Shown here one piece after another: positions 9,666 to 22,500 of a DNA stretch of 64,000 nucleotides. The stretch spans positions 3,416 through 67,415 of the forward strand of contig VHZZ01006037.1 in assembly GCA_009801015.1 (NCBI GenBank), in the 5' to 3' direction. Positions within the stretch are counted from its first letter, which is position 1; every line of letters starts with the position of its first letter. The notes below the pieces were generated by a model, which saw only the letters and a list, made by a program, of their open reading frames with translations, searched no databases and was not told the DNA's origin. Source of the DNA: Silene noctiflora. Taxonomy: Eukaryota > Streptophyta > Magnoliopsida > Caryophyllales > Caryophyllaceae. A program made the translations under genes and the position numbers.

Positions 9666-12600
9666 CTAGAATTAGTGTTCAAGGTTTGACATCCGCCGTC
9701 TAGCTACCTGTTCGCCAAGGGCAACTTCGATCAATCCTTACTTGAGGAGTCAGCGCGCGTCAAAGATCTTTAACGGGAGGCTCTTTCTCCCTAAAAAAAG
9801 CTGGATTGGATGCCTTTCTAATTCCCACAGGATGCGCTTTTTATGTGATTGGGAGCATTCTCTTATAACTTAAAAGTCTAACTAAAAAGAAGAGATCTTT
9901 CGCTGCAACATCCGGAATTCGTTGACTCCACTTTTCCCCTACGGCTAGGGTCCAATCGCAAAATCTAGGTCCCATACACCATTTTCGACATGGACAACGT
10001 CTTCGTCAGGAAATAACCAAGTAGCTACTACCTCGAATTTCCTTTTCAAGAGGTGTATACTTCACATTCTTCTTTGAAACTCGTTGCTCCTTAAATCGCA
10101 ATATTGGTGGGAAAGCAAAGAAAGCCAATGCTTGATCTGAGGTGAGGCGCGCGAAGCCCTTTGAGTTTAGGGGTATTAGCCATCATTGGCATTAGTGATA
10201 TGATGAATTGATTGACCTCCCTCTTGGAAGCCCGACCCTTTCCCCCTTTCTTTGATTTATTTGATTGAAACTATAGGTGAAAGGAAGCTCTTACATTAAG
10301 CAAGAATTCAGAATCGTTGGGTTCAATTCTTATTTATTTAATCTCGCTACTTTGACCAAAGCCCAAAAGAACATACATAACTGGCTCCGCAAGAAGATGA
10401 GGATCTCCAACCTTGTCTAAAGGGCTCCTTTCCTTACCTTTTGATTTGAGAAGGATGCTTCTCCCCCATCTCTTTCAATTCAAGTTGGCGTAGGAAACCA
10501 TACTTTATTTGACTTGACTTTTTTTTCGTTTAGAATGATCTCGCTTCATACCCCGCGGTCCTTGCACGTCTATCTAAGTGCTCTTCTAAAACTTCGCCCA
10601 AGAACTGAATTTGGCTTTACCGTGAGATAGGGAATTCCTCTCTGTCTTATGGTCTAAATGCTTATGTTGCATTAGTTTAATTTCTTATTGATGGGGATCT
10701 GATCGAAATTAAGGATGAAATGGAGTCTTTCCCTAAGGTTGGTAAAACGAAGTAAAAAGAATAAGGCTTTCTTTTCGACTTCGTTTAGCGAATATAGTCG
10801 TTTTTTAGTCTTGACTTGCGTCTTCCAATTCCGCGCTTTGAAATTTAACCACCAGCATCCGCTAAAGCCTTTGTTCCAACCTCAATCGGAAGAAAATCTT
10901 TCGCCCGCCGCCTCTGCTTAATCTGACCTGTAATAAATCACAGCTGCTCCACATTAGCTCCAGTTTTTTTCCGGACACTACTTTGGGCAATTCATTATTG
11001 AAATGGAAAGTCTTGGGTAGAAAGAATTGCTAGTATGCCCTTAACTTAACTTGACTATAAAATAGGTTAACCGGTCCTACCAATACAATACATAACAAGA
11101 CTTTAGTAGTCGCAGCAACTGGTGCATTTTCCAACTTCGCCTCTTTTTGTTCTGGATCTATCTTTAGATTTAATATATATTAAAGGGTAGAATATCAAAA
11201 GTAGGTGATCGAGTCAGCTTGATCATCGCCCTCTCCCATTATGCTTTTCTTTCAAGGGGCAAGCTTTCTAATTCGAATTGTAAACCACCAAGCTTGGGGA
11301 CTAGTTTCGCCTGTAACTTAAGACAAAAGATCTTCATTGGCGAACGCTGATTCTGAGAATGCATCTTCTTCTGAAAGCTCCGGGAATACGTTAGCCTCCA
11401 AAGCAAATGCTTTTGATCGCAACAGGTCTTTCTCTTCATAAAAGGTATTTTCAAAGAAAAATTTTTCCTAAAAAAGCACCGGGCAATCCACAGCCAGTGC
11501 TATACATAAATAAAGAGAGTGCCGTGATATTAAATTGGGAAAAGCTCGGGTAAGCGCTAAACAAGCTTTCAAAGTCAGGGGGAAATCGATCAGGCATTGG
11601 GTCAAGACCCGAAACCACAACCCTACCCCGGTCACCCTAGGCTTATAAAAGTAGATATTTCAGAGTTATAAAGCGTAATCCATCTTAGATTCTACTACAC
11701 TATAAAGTAGCGAAGGTAGGCTGATCACGACATGCGATTGAACCACGACGCCCTACCCAAACCCGTCTTCCAATCCGGACACCTAGCAGTGTAAGATCCT
11801 CAGAAGACACTTGTTGGAAAAAGAAGGGATTTTAATTGCCGTGATCGTTGTTCTCGAGCATTTCATGAAATTGAAATGTAAAATAAAAGAGAAATGCCAA
11901 TGCTATTGCGTCGAAACGTTCAAAGTTTTGGGACATGTAGAGGTGGAGCATGCGCCCCTCGAGGCGGAACTCGGCTAAAAATGCTCGTATCCTTCTACTT
12001 CTAAACCAACCCCGGAAAAAACTTTTCGACAGGAAAATGCGAGTAGAAAGGAATCCCCCTTTATGTGGTGTTTTCATTTTCTTCGGAACCTGTCATCAAA
12101 AGCACAAAGGGATTTCGCATCTTAAGAAAAAAAGAAAGTCTCGATCTTTCCAATGAGCAAGTCGGGTACGTAATTGGTTGAAGCAGACAATTTCCAAGGG
12201 AAAGGCTTACATGCGTTCGTTTCATTTCATTCTTTCATTCGCTTGCCTAGCCCCAACCTCTCATATTCTAACGAACTACTAAAGTCCCCACCAAGTCAAG
12301 TAATGAAAAGCAAATCCAAGCTTCTTTTTTTTTTGAATGCCTCAGTGCTCCTATTTTCATTTACATTTCTTAATTCATTATTGATTACTTAGAAAGATGT
12401 AAATACTTTTCCTTTTCGAGAACTTCGGAAGAAGGCTCACTAGCGTCCTTTTAATGATAATGATACAAAAATACAGCACAGGAAGGAGCGCAAGCTAGTG
12501 TTGGATTATTTAAAAATTTAATTTCCAAGAAATCTTTCTTTCAAGGGGACTGCTGTTTGGAACTCAGTTGCGTCGATTTCGTTCGAGGGCATAACATAAG

Positions 12601-15600
12601 ATAAAAAGGGGTTGGCAGGGAATCCTCATGACTCCTATTAGCAAGTGTGTTCACAAAAGAAACTAATGTCGCAGGTTTAGGCCCAATGTATTCTCCTCTT
12701 GTCTCGCGTCCCGCTCTATCCTCTGTGCCACGCCAATTCCTTTCAAAAGGTTCGGGTCAGGTAAAAGTAGCTCCGCCAAGCCTACCCTTCTTTTTCTTTT
12801 TTTCTTTTTATCGAGTTCAATCCTCTAGCCAGTGTTTCAAACCCTGGTAACCTCACGCTTGCCTTTCTAATCTTTTTGGTATTAGGACAGGCCGGTATAG
12901 GTACACCCGCCTCCAGAGATTGCATATTTGATCCCAGAATCCTATCTTTGGCTTTCTCTCGACCTAGCTAGAGATCTCTCTTCTATTTACCAAACCAGCC
13001 CAGGGATTGGATTGGGACCTCCTTCTCGTCAGCTGCTGGAGCAGCTTCTATCGGCACCCTTTTATTTTAACAACTTCTACAATTGGAACTGCTCTTCCGT
13101 TGCTACCTATGAATTATTCCGAAGTTTATTCAGCACCGCTTATAAATAAGATAATATAGAAGTGGATCCTATTTCTAATTCTAAGGTCCAAGAAAGGTAC
13201 CACCTAACCGAATGAACAGGCACTCGGCGTGACGATTTTCCAAGGCTCCGCTCAGACTTGTACTTTCGTTACTTCATCATTAACCGTTCATTACAACTGG
13301 GAAGAAAAAGAAAATTACCAAATTAAAGATCTCTTCTTTTTTATTCTTGAAAAAAAAATCTAAAATTCTTGATGAAATTGCGCTCTTTCTCTGACTTTTT
13401 TCCTTTAACTGATGGAGGAGCAGACCTTGATTCAAGGTTCACTTCCGATTCTGAGCTCAGGTTCATATGTAGCCGGTCTTCTTAGTCGACACCCGTCCTT
13501 CTTATCCTAACTTAGCTCTTTCTTTATCTGCTTTATTTAGCATTAAGTCAAGGGGCATTGCCAAGCACTTCACAAGTCCTATCTATATATCTATATTGAT
13601 CTTACTATAGCTAGTCTCTTCTTCGTACCTCGGTTCACTCTCTCTGGGGCCTATCCTTTACGAGTCGAGCCTGCTGCTTTTGTAGATCGAGACGAGTGCT
13701 CCTAAGAATCAAAGTTCCAGCTCAGCTAATTTTGAAATAAATAGAGAGTAACGAAGAAATAGCAGACAGCCAAATGTAACGTGGGGGGTTCTTTTCCACT
13801 TTGGCTATTCAATCCGACATCGCCTAAAGAATAGAAAAAAAGAATGTGAAATGGCCTTTCCTGTTAGAGTTTCTTCGCCCCTTCCCTTAACCACGCTATC
13901 TCTCTCACTACTTGCAGCTATAATCGCCCAAACCCAAAGAAATCCACTTACCGAGATTGATGACGAGATAGAGTTAGGATATTTTGGGGTCAGTTTACGG
14001 GGAGAGAGGTAAGTGAAGCGAGCTAAAGAAAGGAGGAGGAATTTTGAGACCTATTAGCCTGCAGCCCGCCCCTCTTTCTATATGACTAGGTAGAAACCAC
14101 ATTTTAGTTTTTTAAAAAGAGGATAAAAAACTAGCTTAGAAAAGATAGGTAAGGACTGGCATCGAAAGAGGAAGAAAAAAAGCAACGAGGTTAACCAGAG
14201 TCTTAGAACTAGATCCAACATCATCTGAGGCCTGGGGTGTCTTTATTGTTGTTCTAGTCTCGCCCCTTATTTCCAAGTAAGATAGATCTTCAATTTCGCC
14301 TTAAACATTGATACGATCTCTTTCTTATCTATCTGAAAGAGGCTCGTACTTCAAACTTAGGCTTTCTTTCGGAAAATTTAACGCTCAAATTTTCTCCGAC
14401 TGAACCCTTGTAGCAGCGGGTCCCATCTAAAAAAAAAGATGATAAGTGCTGATAGATTATAGACGTGTAAGAGTCAGAAAGGAAGTTCCGTAGTGGGCTT
14501 AGCTTTTTCGGTTGGGGAAGAATCTTTGATAAGAGACCACAGTTACTCGAATTCACAAGTGAAATTCCTCAGATTCGTGGAGGAATTTAGCCCTTTTATT
14601 GGGGAAAGAGAGGCCAATTATGATCTTTTCATTGCCTTAGTATAGTTGTTGGGCGATCTTCCTCTCCTTCGTACCTCAGTCAAGTCTTTAAGTTCTCAAG
14701 CCATTAAGGAAAAGCTTATATATCCCAAGAAATTGAAGAGAGAGGCGGAAAGTGAGTTGCGCGGAATCCTAAAGAGTACCGAAACGGTATGATGTCATAA
14801 GGATCAAATCGAAGCTAGGTAGTGTCCGAAGATTAGGAAGAGGGGGCCTCTTTATTATGCCATGCCTGTAGTAAACGCGTAGATAGGATAGTGGATTGAA
14901 CCCATGCATAGGTATAGGAAAAGTCCCCAGGTACTCAAAAAGCGGGGTTAACCCCCAAAAGCCTAAAGGAATTCCCTAGCTCTCTTTAAGAAAGACTAAA
15001 GAATTCTTCCATTTTCTTTTCTTGTTAAACCGAAACAGCGACATTTGTCTTTTGACTGCGGTCTGTGGCTAAAAAGGCATCTCCAATGGGAGGCTCCGAA
15101 AGACTAAACACTGGATAGGATAGGATTAAAAGTTCTGCCTACCCTATAAAAAAAAGAAATAAGAAAGCTACTGAGATTGCACTTTTTCTCGCACTTGGGA
15201 AGAAAGATAGCACCTTAAAAGAGTCAAGTTAGGATAGGAAGCAAATTCCCGAATCTAAGAAAAAGAAGGGTACTAAAAACCCAGATAAAGGTTGGCTTCT
15301 AAAGTCAAACTGAGTTTGATCCTACTTCTCGTTCTCCTTCTCGAGCATGTGTATTTATTTTAGGTTGAGGAATTTAGAATTGAGTCCTTCTTTTTTTTAT
15401 GGAAAAGGGAGAGCTATTATTTGTGCTTCACCCCTAAGAGATGAAGTGGATTAGCCGTTCCATTCTTTAAATCTTTTAACTCGGCACTTTCCCGCGTATG
15501 CGTATGATGGAGCAGGGTTGGCTTCGAAGGTCCAGTTTGGGGCATCTGCTCGACGGACAAAAAAGGAAAAGTAAGAGAATATAATCCCGTGGTTGGTCGA

Positions 15601-16895
15601 GCTTTATAAAAAGAATGAGAATGCATTTGTTCAAGCCAACAGTATTCCCTTTACTTTAGTCGAGTAGCTTCCCTCGAAAACTTCTTCATTACATTCGTTC
15701 CCTTATGTACGCTGTATATTGCCGGAACAAAATAGCAACCCCGCCCGTTTTAGCCCTATTACGGTACAACGCGCATGGTTTGCGAAAAGACGCTGTTCAG
15801 TGGCACAGTTGTATCGTGGTTCTTTGTCAGCAATCCCAAAAGCGGGATCAGATCTTAGGACGTAAAGCCTCTCCTCGAAACTACGCTTAGACCCGCAGCT
15901 TGGAAAATAGGATACGCAAGCAGAAGGGAAGTCTGTTCCCTTGAAGCATAAAAAGGTATGTTGCAAGTGCACTTTTTCGGATGTTTGCGTGGTGAGTGTG
16001 GGTTTTGAGGGAAGAAGTTTGCTTCCATGAATAAGGATAAGAGTTTGGACGACGAACCCCATCGATTAAAGATAAAGATAGGTATTCCCGCATACGTTTG
16101 AGCCTTTCTTTCTTTTCTTTTTTCTAAGTAAGGAAGAGGGTGCCATGTGCTTCGTGCAATCAATTTGAATTGAGTAAGTTCATAAGCCCAACCTTCTCTT
16201 TAGGAGCTTTTCGAGCCTTGCTAGTCCACTCACGAAAGCACCCTACTCGTTAACAACCATGCTGGCTTACTAAACTAAGCCTGCTACTTTAATATAAGAA
16301 TATAAGAAACTCTATGGCTACTCGTTTCGGGGATTCCACCCGTTCACTATATACCTTCTGATCACTAAGACCCGACTCGATCTAATATCTAAGGCGCTCC
16401 CTCTTACTATTAGTCTCATCTTCTCTTCCTCTCCCGTTGGTAGAGCTTTCTTTATATTATAACAAGACGCACCCTCCAGAGAGAGTGTACACTGCGCTTT
16501 ATTCGTTCACATCTACGGTAGACTTGTAGACCTATCTCTTTAACCTTTAACAATGAAGCCTTTCATCTGGCATCACATGCATCAGCAGCAGTCTCGGGAA
16601 AAAAAGATAGACGGGCAAGAACTTTAGCACTAGCCGAGGCTAGAACATAAGCATTAGCTTTTTCATAGGATGGATCAGGAGCATTATCACTAGCGCGTCT
16701 TGTGCACTATCACTACAAAAAGGGGTAGCTCCATCAATCAGTGTTTTATCCGCTTTAGCTAAGTCATCTCCTAGCTTACTTATAATATAATTCACTAAAA
16801 TATAGGAAAGTTTGGCTTAATATACGCGCAAAAAGCATAGAAGCATAGCAAAAGGCACATCCAGAAAAAGGAGTTATTGGAACAGGACTTCTTGG

Positions 16896-17351
16896 GTGGA
16901 ATACAGCAGGCTCGTCAAACAGAGCTTTCCCATGAGATGGTACGGGCTTAGGAAAAGCAATTTGAAAGGAAGTCGTCGCTGTAGGATAGGGGAGAGGGAG
17001 ATAGCTCATACTTCAATTCAATCACTCCCTTTTCTCGTGCTTAAGCACGTTTCCATATATAAGACAGCTACTAGCATACATAGTTACTTTTTTGAAAAAA
17101 AAAAAGCTCTATCGCGGGACTTGGCTTGTACACTTACCATCCATCTTCCAAATCGGGAGAAATACGGCGGAGAGGGGCTTCTTTATTTCAGGATGAGTTT
17201 ACCTTTTGTTGACTGCAGAATCGGCTGCTTAGAAAACTTTGCTTTTTATGTTCTTTCTTTTTTAAAATCCCCCGGAAAGTGTCCATTTCTATTTCTATTG
17301 AAAATAAGAAGTGCGGAAGAAAGTGAAATCACTTTTCTGCCCTTGTATTAG
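16896..17351 (+). CDS. Unassigned ORF, 151 codons
   Basis: ATG frame of 151 residues: a basic N-terminal part (MEYSRLVKQSFPMRWYGLRK), a middle with FEKKKALSRDLACTL, and a hydrophobic C-terminal part (CLENFAFYVLSFLK, FLFLLKI). No family recognised and no clear membrane span longer than about 15 residues. It is the second-longest frame in the window. A working gene seems unlikely, but it is among the better candidates for an anonymous mitochondrial orf. Confidence 0.15.
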   Translation: MEYSRLVKQSFPMRWYGLRKSNLKGSRRCRIGEREIAHTSIQSLPFLVLKHVSIYKTATSIHSYFFEKKKALSRDLACTLTIHLPNREKYGGEGLLYFRMSLPFVDCRIGCLENFAFYVLSFLKSPGKCPFLFLLKIRSAEESEITFLPLY

Positions 17352-19485
17352 AGATAAGTTGATTTCATTCAAAATCCCCGGTGTATAGGAATTCGTTCCT
17401 CTTTTTTGCCTGTTTCTTAGCGAATTTGTGCTTTCTATCCTAAATCCTATATGTAGAAGAAGCTTTTTTTCGCTAAATTCAGATGGAATTCCATTTCAAA
17501 TGGGCTTAAAGAATTTCGTGTATAAAAGTAGTAAGTAAGCTAAGATCACTTGGTACAGTTTTTATTTCATCTTTATCTGGGACAGTGGAAGCTCACTCAA
17601 GAAGTCGTCCCCGATCTCATCCACTCTAATGGCTTCCAGTAGTGAAACACCTTACATAAAAAGATGATAGGGGATTTATAGATGAGAAATAAGATTTGAA
17701 CCCCCTTGCTTTAGAGCTTTCAGGTCCTTCCCTTCTATATCTATATCTATAAGAAAATAATATAAGGTCTAAGGACTTCGTCCTATTTGTTCACCTTGGC
17801 TCCTGAAAAATCTCAAAAAAGAGTTGGAATTTGAGCTTTGACAAATCATCATACTTTATTTTACTTTTTTTGTGTTATAGCTAAAAAAATTAAATAAAGT
17901 GCGCTAGTTCCTAGTTCTATGAGATAGATAAAGGAAGTGCCTGCTTCAAAGACGCAAAATCCAGAAACTTAGGAAAGATAAACGGAAAGACCGGCTCGGT
18001 ATCCACTTTTCTTTCAGATGAGAATCCTTTTTTTTCGGCTGACTAAAGCGGTAAGGCAAAGACAGGAGCCCCCTTCCTCGAGGAAGGCCCTAATAGTAGG
18101 GATTTCTCACAAAGATTCTTAGAAACGCATTCTGCCCCCCAAAAAGAGATTTAAGTCGGGAAATGAAACGTATGTTATTTAAGGAGGAAAAAATCTTCCA
18201 ATAAGCCGCATCGGCTGGTGCATCCTCTACTTAGATGCATTCCGCTGTTCTTTTTTTCTTATATATGACCATTCTATAACCACATTTTAGGGGATTGACT
18301 CAATAAAAAGAGTGTTGCGCCCGGACCTTGATCCTATTTCTTTTGTTCAATAAATAAATGAATTTATGCCTGTTCAAGGGTTATATTACAACTTTTCGAG
18401 CAACTCCTATGGAGCCCAGTCTACCTGGGCAAGTGATCCATGACAATATGGCCAATCTCTCGTCCTGCCTTTTGTTGTAATTCCAACCCACAAAGAACGG
18501 CGAATGCTATTCCCTTATTAAAGATTCAGATGCTATTCTCTTAGTTTCTGCAACTCCATCATCATCTATTCTCTTACAATCTTAATTAGAATAAGTAAGA
18601 ATTTAAACGGTCTTAAGTCAAGCCTTTTCTACATGCTACATGAGAGAGTCTTTTCCTTAAGAAATTCCCGGGAACATAACTATCTTCTATAATTAGAACA
18701 AATTTTAACAGAGGATTTGAGCTTTCTAAAAGTTTGAGGGGCCAAACCCGCCTCTTTTTTTTATTGTAATGTAAAAGGAATATTTAGTCCCTATAAAAAA
18801 AGTTTATACTTAACTATACTATAAAGACAAATATGCACTCTACTTTTTACTTTAAAGAAAAGTAAATCAATTAAATAGCCATGCTCACTAACCAACTTTT
18901 GAATCATCTATATTGTTAGAGCAAAGCAAAGTGCACTCTCGCCCGCGGATGGACTAACTTAGATGAATCAAATGAACCCTTGTTTAGAGGGTTGAATCCC
19001 GATTTCTTTGACAGATCCCTTATAAACCCCACCTTTATGTTAAGAAGCCTGAACTCATTACTTCATGCCTGCTCTAGTAGCTCCTAAGAAGTAATATAAG
19101 ATGAGCGCTGCTCACGGACAATGACAGTCAAAATTCCAATCCTATTTTAACAAGTTCCACTACTCCTAACGGGTATCTTCGATGCAAGCTTCTGTGTGCT
19201 GCAGCTAACTATGCCGTGGGTGCCGCCCTGCAATTGACTGAAAAGGAGATTCGAAAAGACCTTTTCTTAAGGGAAGCCCCTTTTGATGGGGCCCGAAGAA
19301 TAAGCATTGATGGAAACAGAATCAGATAGGTTAGTTTCGGTAGTGGCTTCGGATCTAGGGTTCGCCTCCTTTCTTTTAAAAAGAAAAAAGCAAGCATTGG
19401 TTCAAATTTTGGGCAAAGAGTGCTGATTGATGATCCGAATTCGGGCTTTTGCACCCGAAATCTTCGAGAAAGAGCAACAGACTAA
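17352..19485. other. Intergenic stretch
   Basis: No gene seen on either strand. It contains the perfect palindrome at 18072-18087 and many A/T runs. A near-palindromic piece at about 17588-17638 (GGAAGCTC... GGCTTCCAG) pairs only for a few bases. Confidence 0.55.
18072..18087. repeat. Perfect 16-bp palindrome
   Basis: CCTTCCTCGAGGAAGG is its own reverse complement with no spacer. In transcripts a tighter stem would need an open loop of at least three bases. No flanking gene gives it a role. Confidence 0.8.
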
Positions 19486-19599
19486 GCTGCGACTCAAACC
19501 GCAGAAGGAGCCGTAGTCTTTGTAGGAGCCGGCACCCTTAGAAGTACTTTGGAAGTAGGATTGGGGTTGATCATAGTTATACTTAACTTAGCTAGTTAA
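19486..19599 (+). CDS. Short protein-like frame, 37 codons, no ATG
   Basis: Open frame after a stop, beginning AATQTAEGAVVFVGAGTLRS and ending TLEVGLGLIIVILNLAS. Ala, Gly and Val are abundant and the C-terminal part is hydrophobic enough for a membrane segment. It resembles a protein shard more than random sequence, but there is no start codon and no recognised family. Confidence 0.15.
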   Translation, partial: AATQTAEGAVVFVGAGTLRSTLEVGLGLIIVILNLAS

Positions 19600-22500
19600 G
19601 GAAAAAAGCTCTTTCCGATCTTTCTACCCTTTTCTCCTTTTCTCTGCCTTTGTTGAATGAGGCTGTGATCACAGAGTGCTTTGAAGGATGGTTTTGGGCG
19701 TTGATCTCGCCTTTTGGTATCTGTTCAAGGTGTTAAATCCGCAAATGGCTTAGCAATTCTCAATTTGATGCTTATGCTATTTGTCCCGAGAATAGCCTCT
19801 TTTGTAAATCCGCGGCCTTTTTGTAACCACAAAGGCGGGAAAAACGCGGCTGCTCATATTTCTTTGGCCAGTAATTTCTTGCCCCAATAACCTTTGTTTG
19901 ATTGCTTGTCTCATCCATTTACTTAAGACTGATTCTCATTGCATTTCTTTATTTAGTGACATCAATTCACGACTAGTAAAGATAATTGGCGCTAGTAGGT
20001 GTCGAGCCAAAAGGTCTTTATTGGAAAGCCTGGGTTAGGTAAAGAAATATGAAAAAAAAGTGATTGGACGCATTTTCAAACAATTCCAGCGGGGAGGATC
20101 GCGTGGTTACTCGGCCTAGTCTTTTTTTTTTTCAAAAGCTCAAGAAGTGCTTTGCTTAAATCATAGTCTCGCCGGGACGACAGGTTGCTTTTTCCAAAGG
20201 AATATGCAGACTTGGCTTGATGAATGGATCCTCCTTTCTTTATATGAAATTGATTACATTACCCGTTAACTCATAGGATTAGACTGATGGTTAAATTTCT
20301 TTATTTCATCTGAGGATTACCCTTTCCCTTCTATAAATTAGGAATCTAAGCTATAATATCAGATATGATCGTCAACACACTCGCCTTATTCTTAAGAAGA
20401 CCTCCGCACGTTCGGTCGACTCGGATCCTTGCTTGGGTTCTTTTTTCATCAAATGGGCCCTTCTTTCTTTCCGAAGCTCAGGAACTGGCGTTGGGGAGTA
20501 CGCTTAGAATGAGCTCGAATACAGGATCTTATGGCATTTTCTTTCTGAATTACCTTGTCTCCTTTCTTTAGATTAGAATTTTAACTGGAGACGATATCGC
20601 GTAATATCCGTTCCTTTCCTTTTTTTTATATAGAGTCTAAAAGTGGCGCAGTAGCTTTAGAACGTGTCTCGCCTATGACTATGATATGAAATGAAAGAAA
20701 GAATATCCATAAGGTAAGCGTCGACGCTTTCATAACATAAACCCTATATTTAGCTTTAGTAGGTCAAATACGATACAAGAGTCTTACCTTGAAACAAAGC
20801 CCCAATCTTTCTCCTTTTTTGTTTGAAAGATAATAGAAACGAGTACGTCTCTAGCCACAAAGTTCTTGGGGTAGGATCGAGATCGAGCAAATAAACCTTT
20901 TCTTTCCCGACAAAGAAGCGTCTACTCCAGAGGAAGTCCCATTTGAAAAGAAAGCAGCTTTGGGAGCAGCGTCTTTCCCTGCTTCTATCAGAACCATCTT
21001 CGACAATTCTTTCTTCAGGAGGAACTCTCAAGGGCGGGCATAAGAAACCACGTTTTACTCCCCTTGTGCCACGGGCTAAAGGCTGCTCACTAAACAAACA
21101 GGGTTTGAAATGAACTTTCTTCTTTTTTATATAACATAAGCTAAGCTAGTGAACCCATTTATGGGCATTATTCATATTAGGATTGATTTAAGACTCGTCA
21201 TTGCAGAAAAGGATGGGACTATGGAAACTGCGCCCCCTCCCCGCTTTACCACCTGCCCCAGGAATTACGTATCGATCCTAACCGGCTACCTTGATTACGT
21301 TAGCAAAGAGCTCACTTCCAGGCGGAAAATCCCTGAACTATAAGGGCCTCTCTTTCTTTTCGCTTTTCGTACCCATATAGCAGGGAAAGCTCATATCAAA
21401 AGAAAATTCAGGTTTAGATTAAGCTTGTATTTTGGCTTTCTTCGATTATGCATCTCGTTTGACTTTGGCACTTTAGCAAGATCAAGGCACGTAAAGTAAG
21501 GAAAAGCGGCAATGGACAGAGAAGGTCATTCTTTTTTCCAATACTGAGCACAAGTAGAGAAAAAGCCTATTTACTAGGTGAAGAGGACTAGAGGGCTATA
21601 TCGAAATCACTTTTAACGGCCGCTTTTCTGACTATTCTTGCTACTGGATTTGATGCTCTTCCTTTACTTTATGAAACGAAAGCAGGTCGAAGCATTCTTT
21701 TTATTTACTTAGGTTCGAAAGGAAAGTTTCTTTGGTTCACAACTTTGATTCGTAAATAAAGGTTCCCAAGTTAGACTTCTCTAGTTCACTCATGAATTAG
21801 CATTTTATTTTTTTTGAGTACTTGACATAGTATTAGGAAGAAGAACGTTGTGCTGGCAATTCGAATAGATCGGGACAATTGGAGTAGACAAGTAGATAGT
21901 CCAGTCAAATAATCAGATCAAATCCAACTAAAGTATCCGCAGTAAAGGTTAAAAAAATTTCTGAATCCTGACATGGCAGACGAAACGGACTATACATAAG
22001 ACATGCCGTTCATAGAAGAGGGCGTGACAGTTCCTTTATAACCCGCCGAAGAAGAGTTTGATGCAGAAGAAGCTCCTTGAAGTCGACGGGAGTATGGGAA
22101 AGATAAGCATAAGAAATCTGAACTAGCTCCAAGACTAGCTCGGAAACTCTGTGAACAAGGTTTGCACAGATGCCCTTCCCTTAATTCTTTATTTAGAGGG
22201 TGCTTTTTTGAGGAGCCCCCGAAATCGGTACGAATCTCCACCATTTTTGAAGGTTTAAGAACTTCTCAAGTGTTAGCGAGAGTGAGAAGAATTTATGGAT
22301 GCTAGTTCTAGGATTAGGTTGACGAAAAGAAAGGAGCTGGTAACGTATGCTTGGATCCATTCCACTTCTTTAGCACAGGCCTTTCCCCTCCAATAAGATC
22401 AGTTTGTTGTTCAAGTTAAATTGAATTATTCATAAAATAGGTAAAATCATTCCGGGATTGATATTATTCTACCGATATTATTCAACTTACTTCCACCTCC

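Larger units (their letters stand above)
9402..16895. other. Long featureless intergenic stretch
   Basis: About 7.5 kb with no gene, tRNA or intron part that I can identify. It holds an 11-bp tandem duplication and a small hairpin (listed). Several overlapping frames at 15703-16163 on both strands (up to 119 codons) lie in a relatively GC-rich patch; none has a recognisable motif. A segment at 13035-13120 reads SAAGAASIGT in one frame, atp9-like in composition only, and is not claimed. Confidence 0.55.

Noticed and set aside
13035-13125. atp9-like Ala/Gly-rich reading SAAGAASIGT
   Set aside because: Only the composition is similar; residue order does not match ATP synthase subunit 9.
15308-15322. 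Third 16S 5'-end motif GAGTTTGATCCT
   Set aside because: Only 12-13 bases and no further 16S similarity; mentioned only as an echo.
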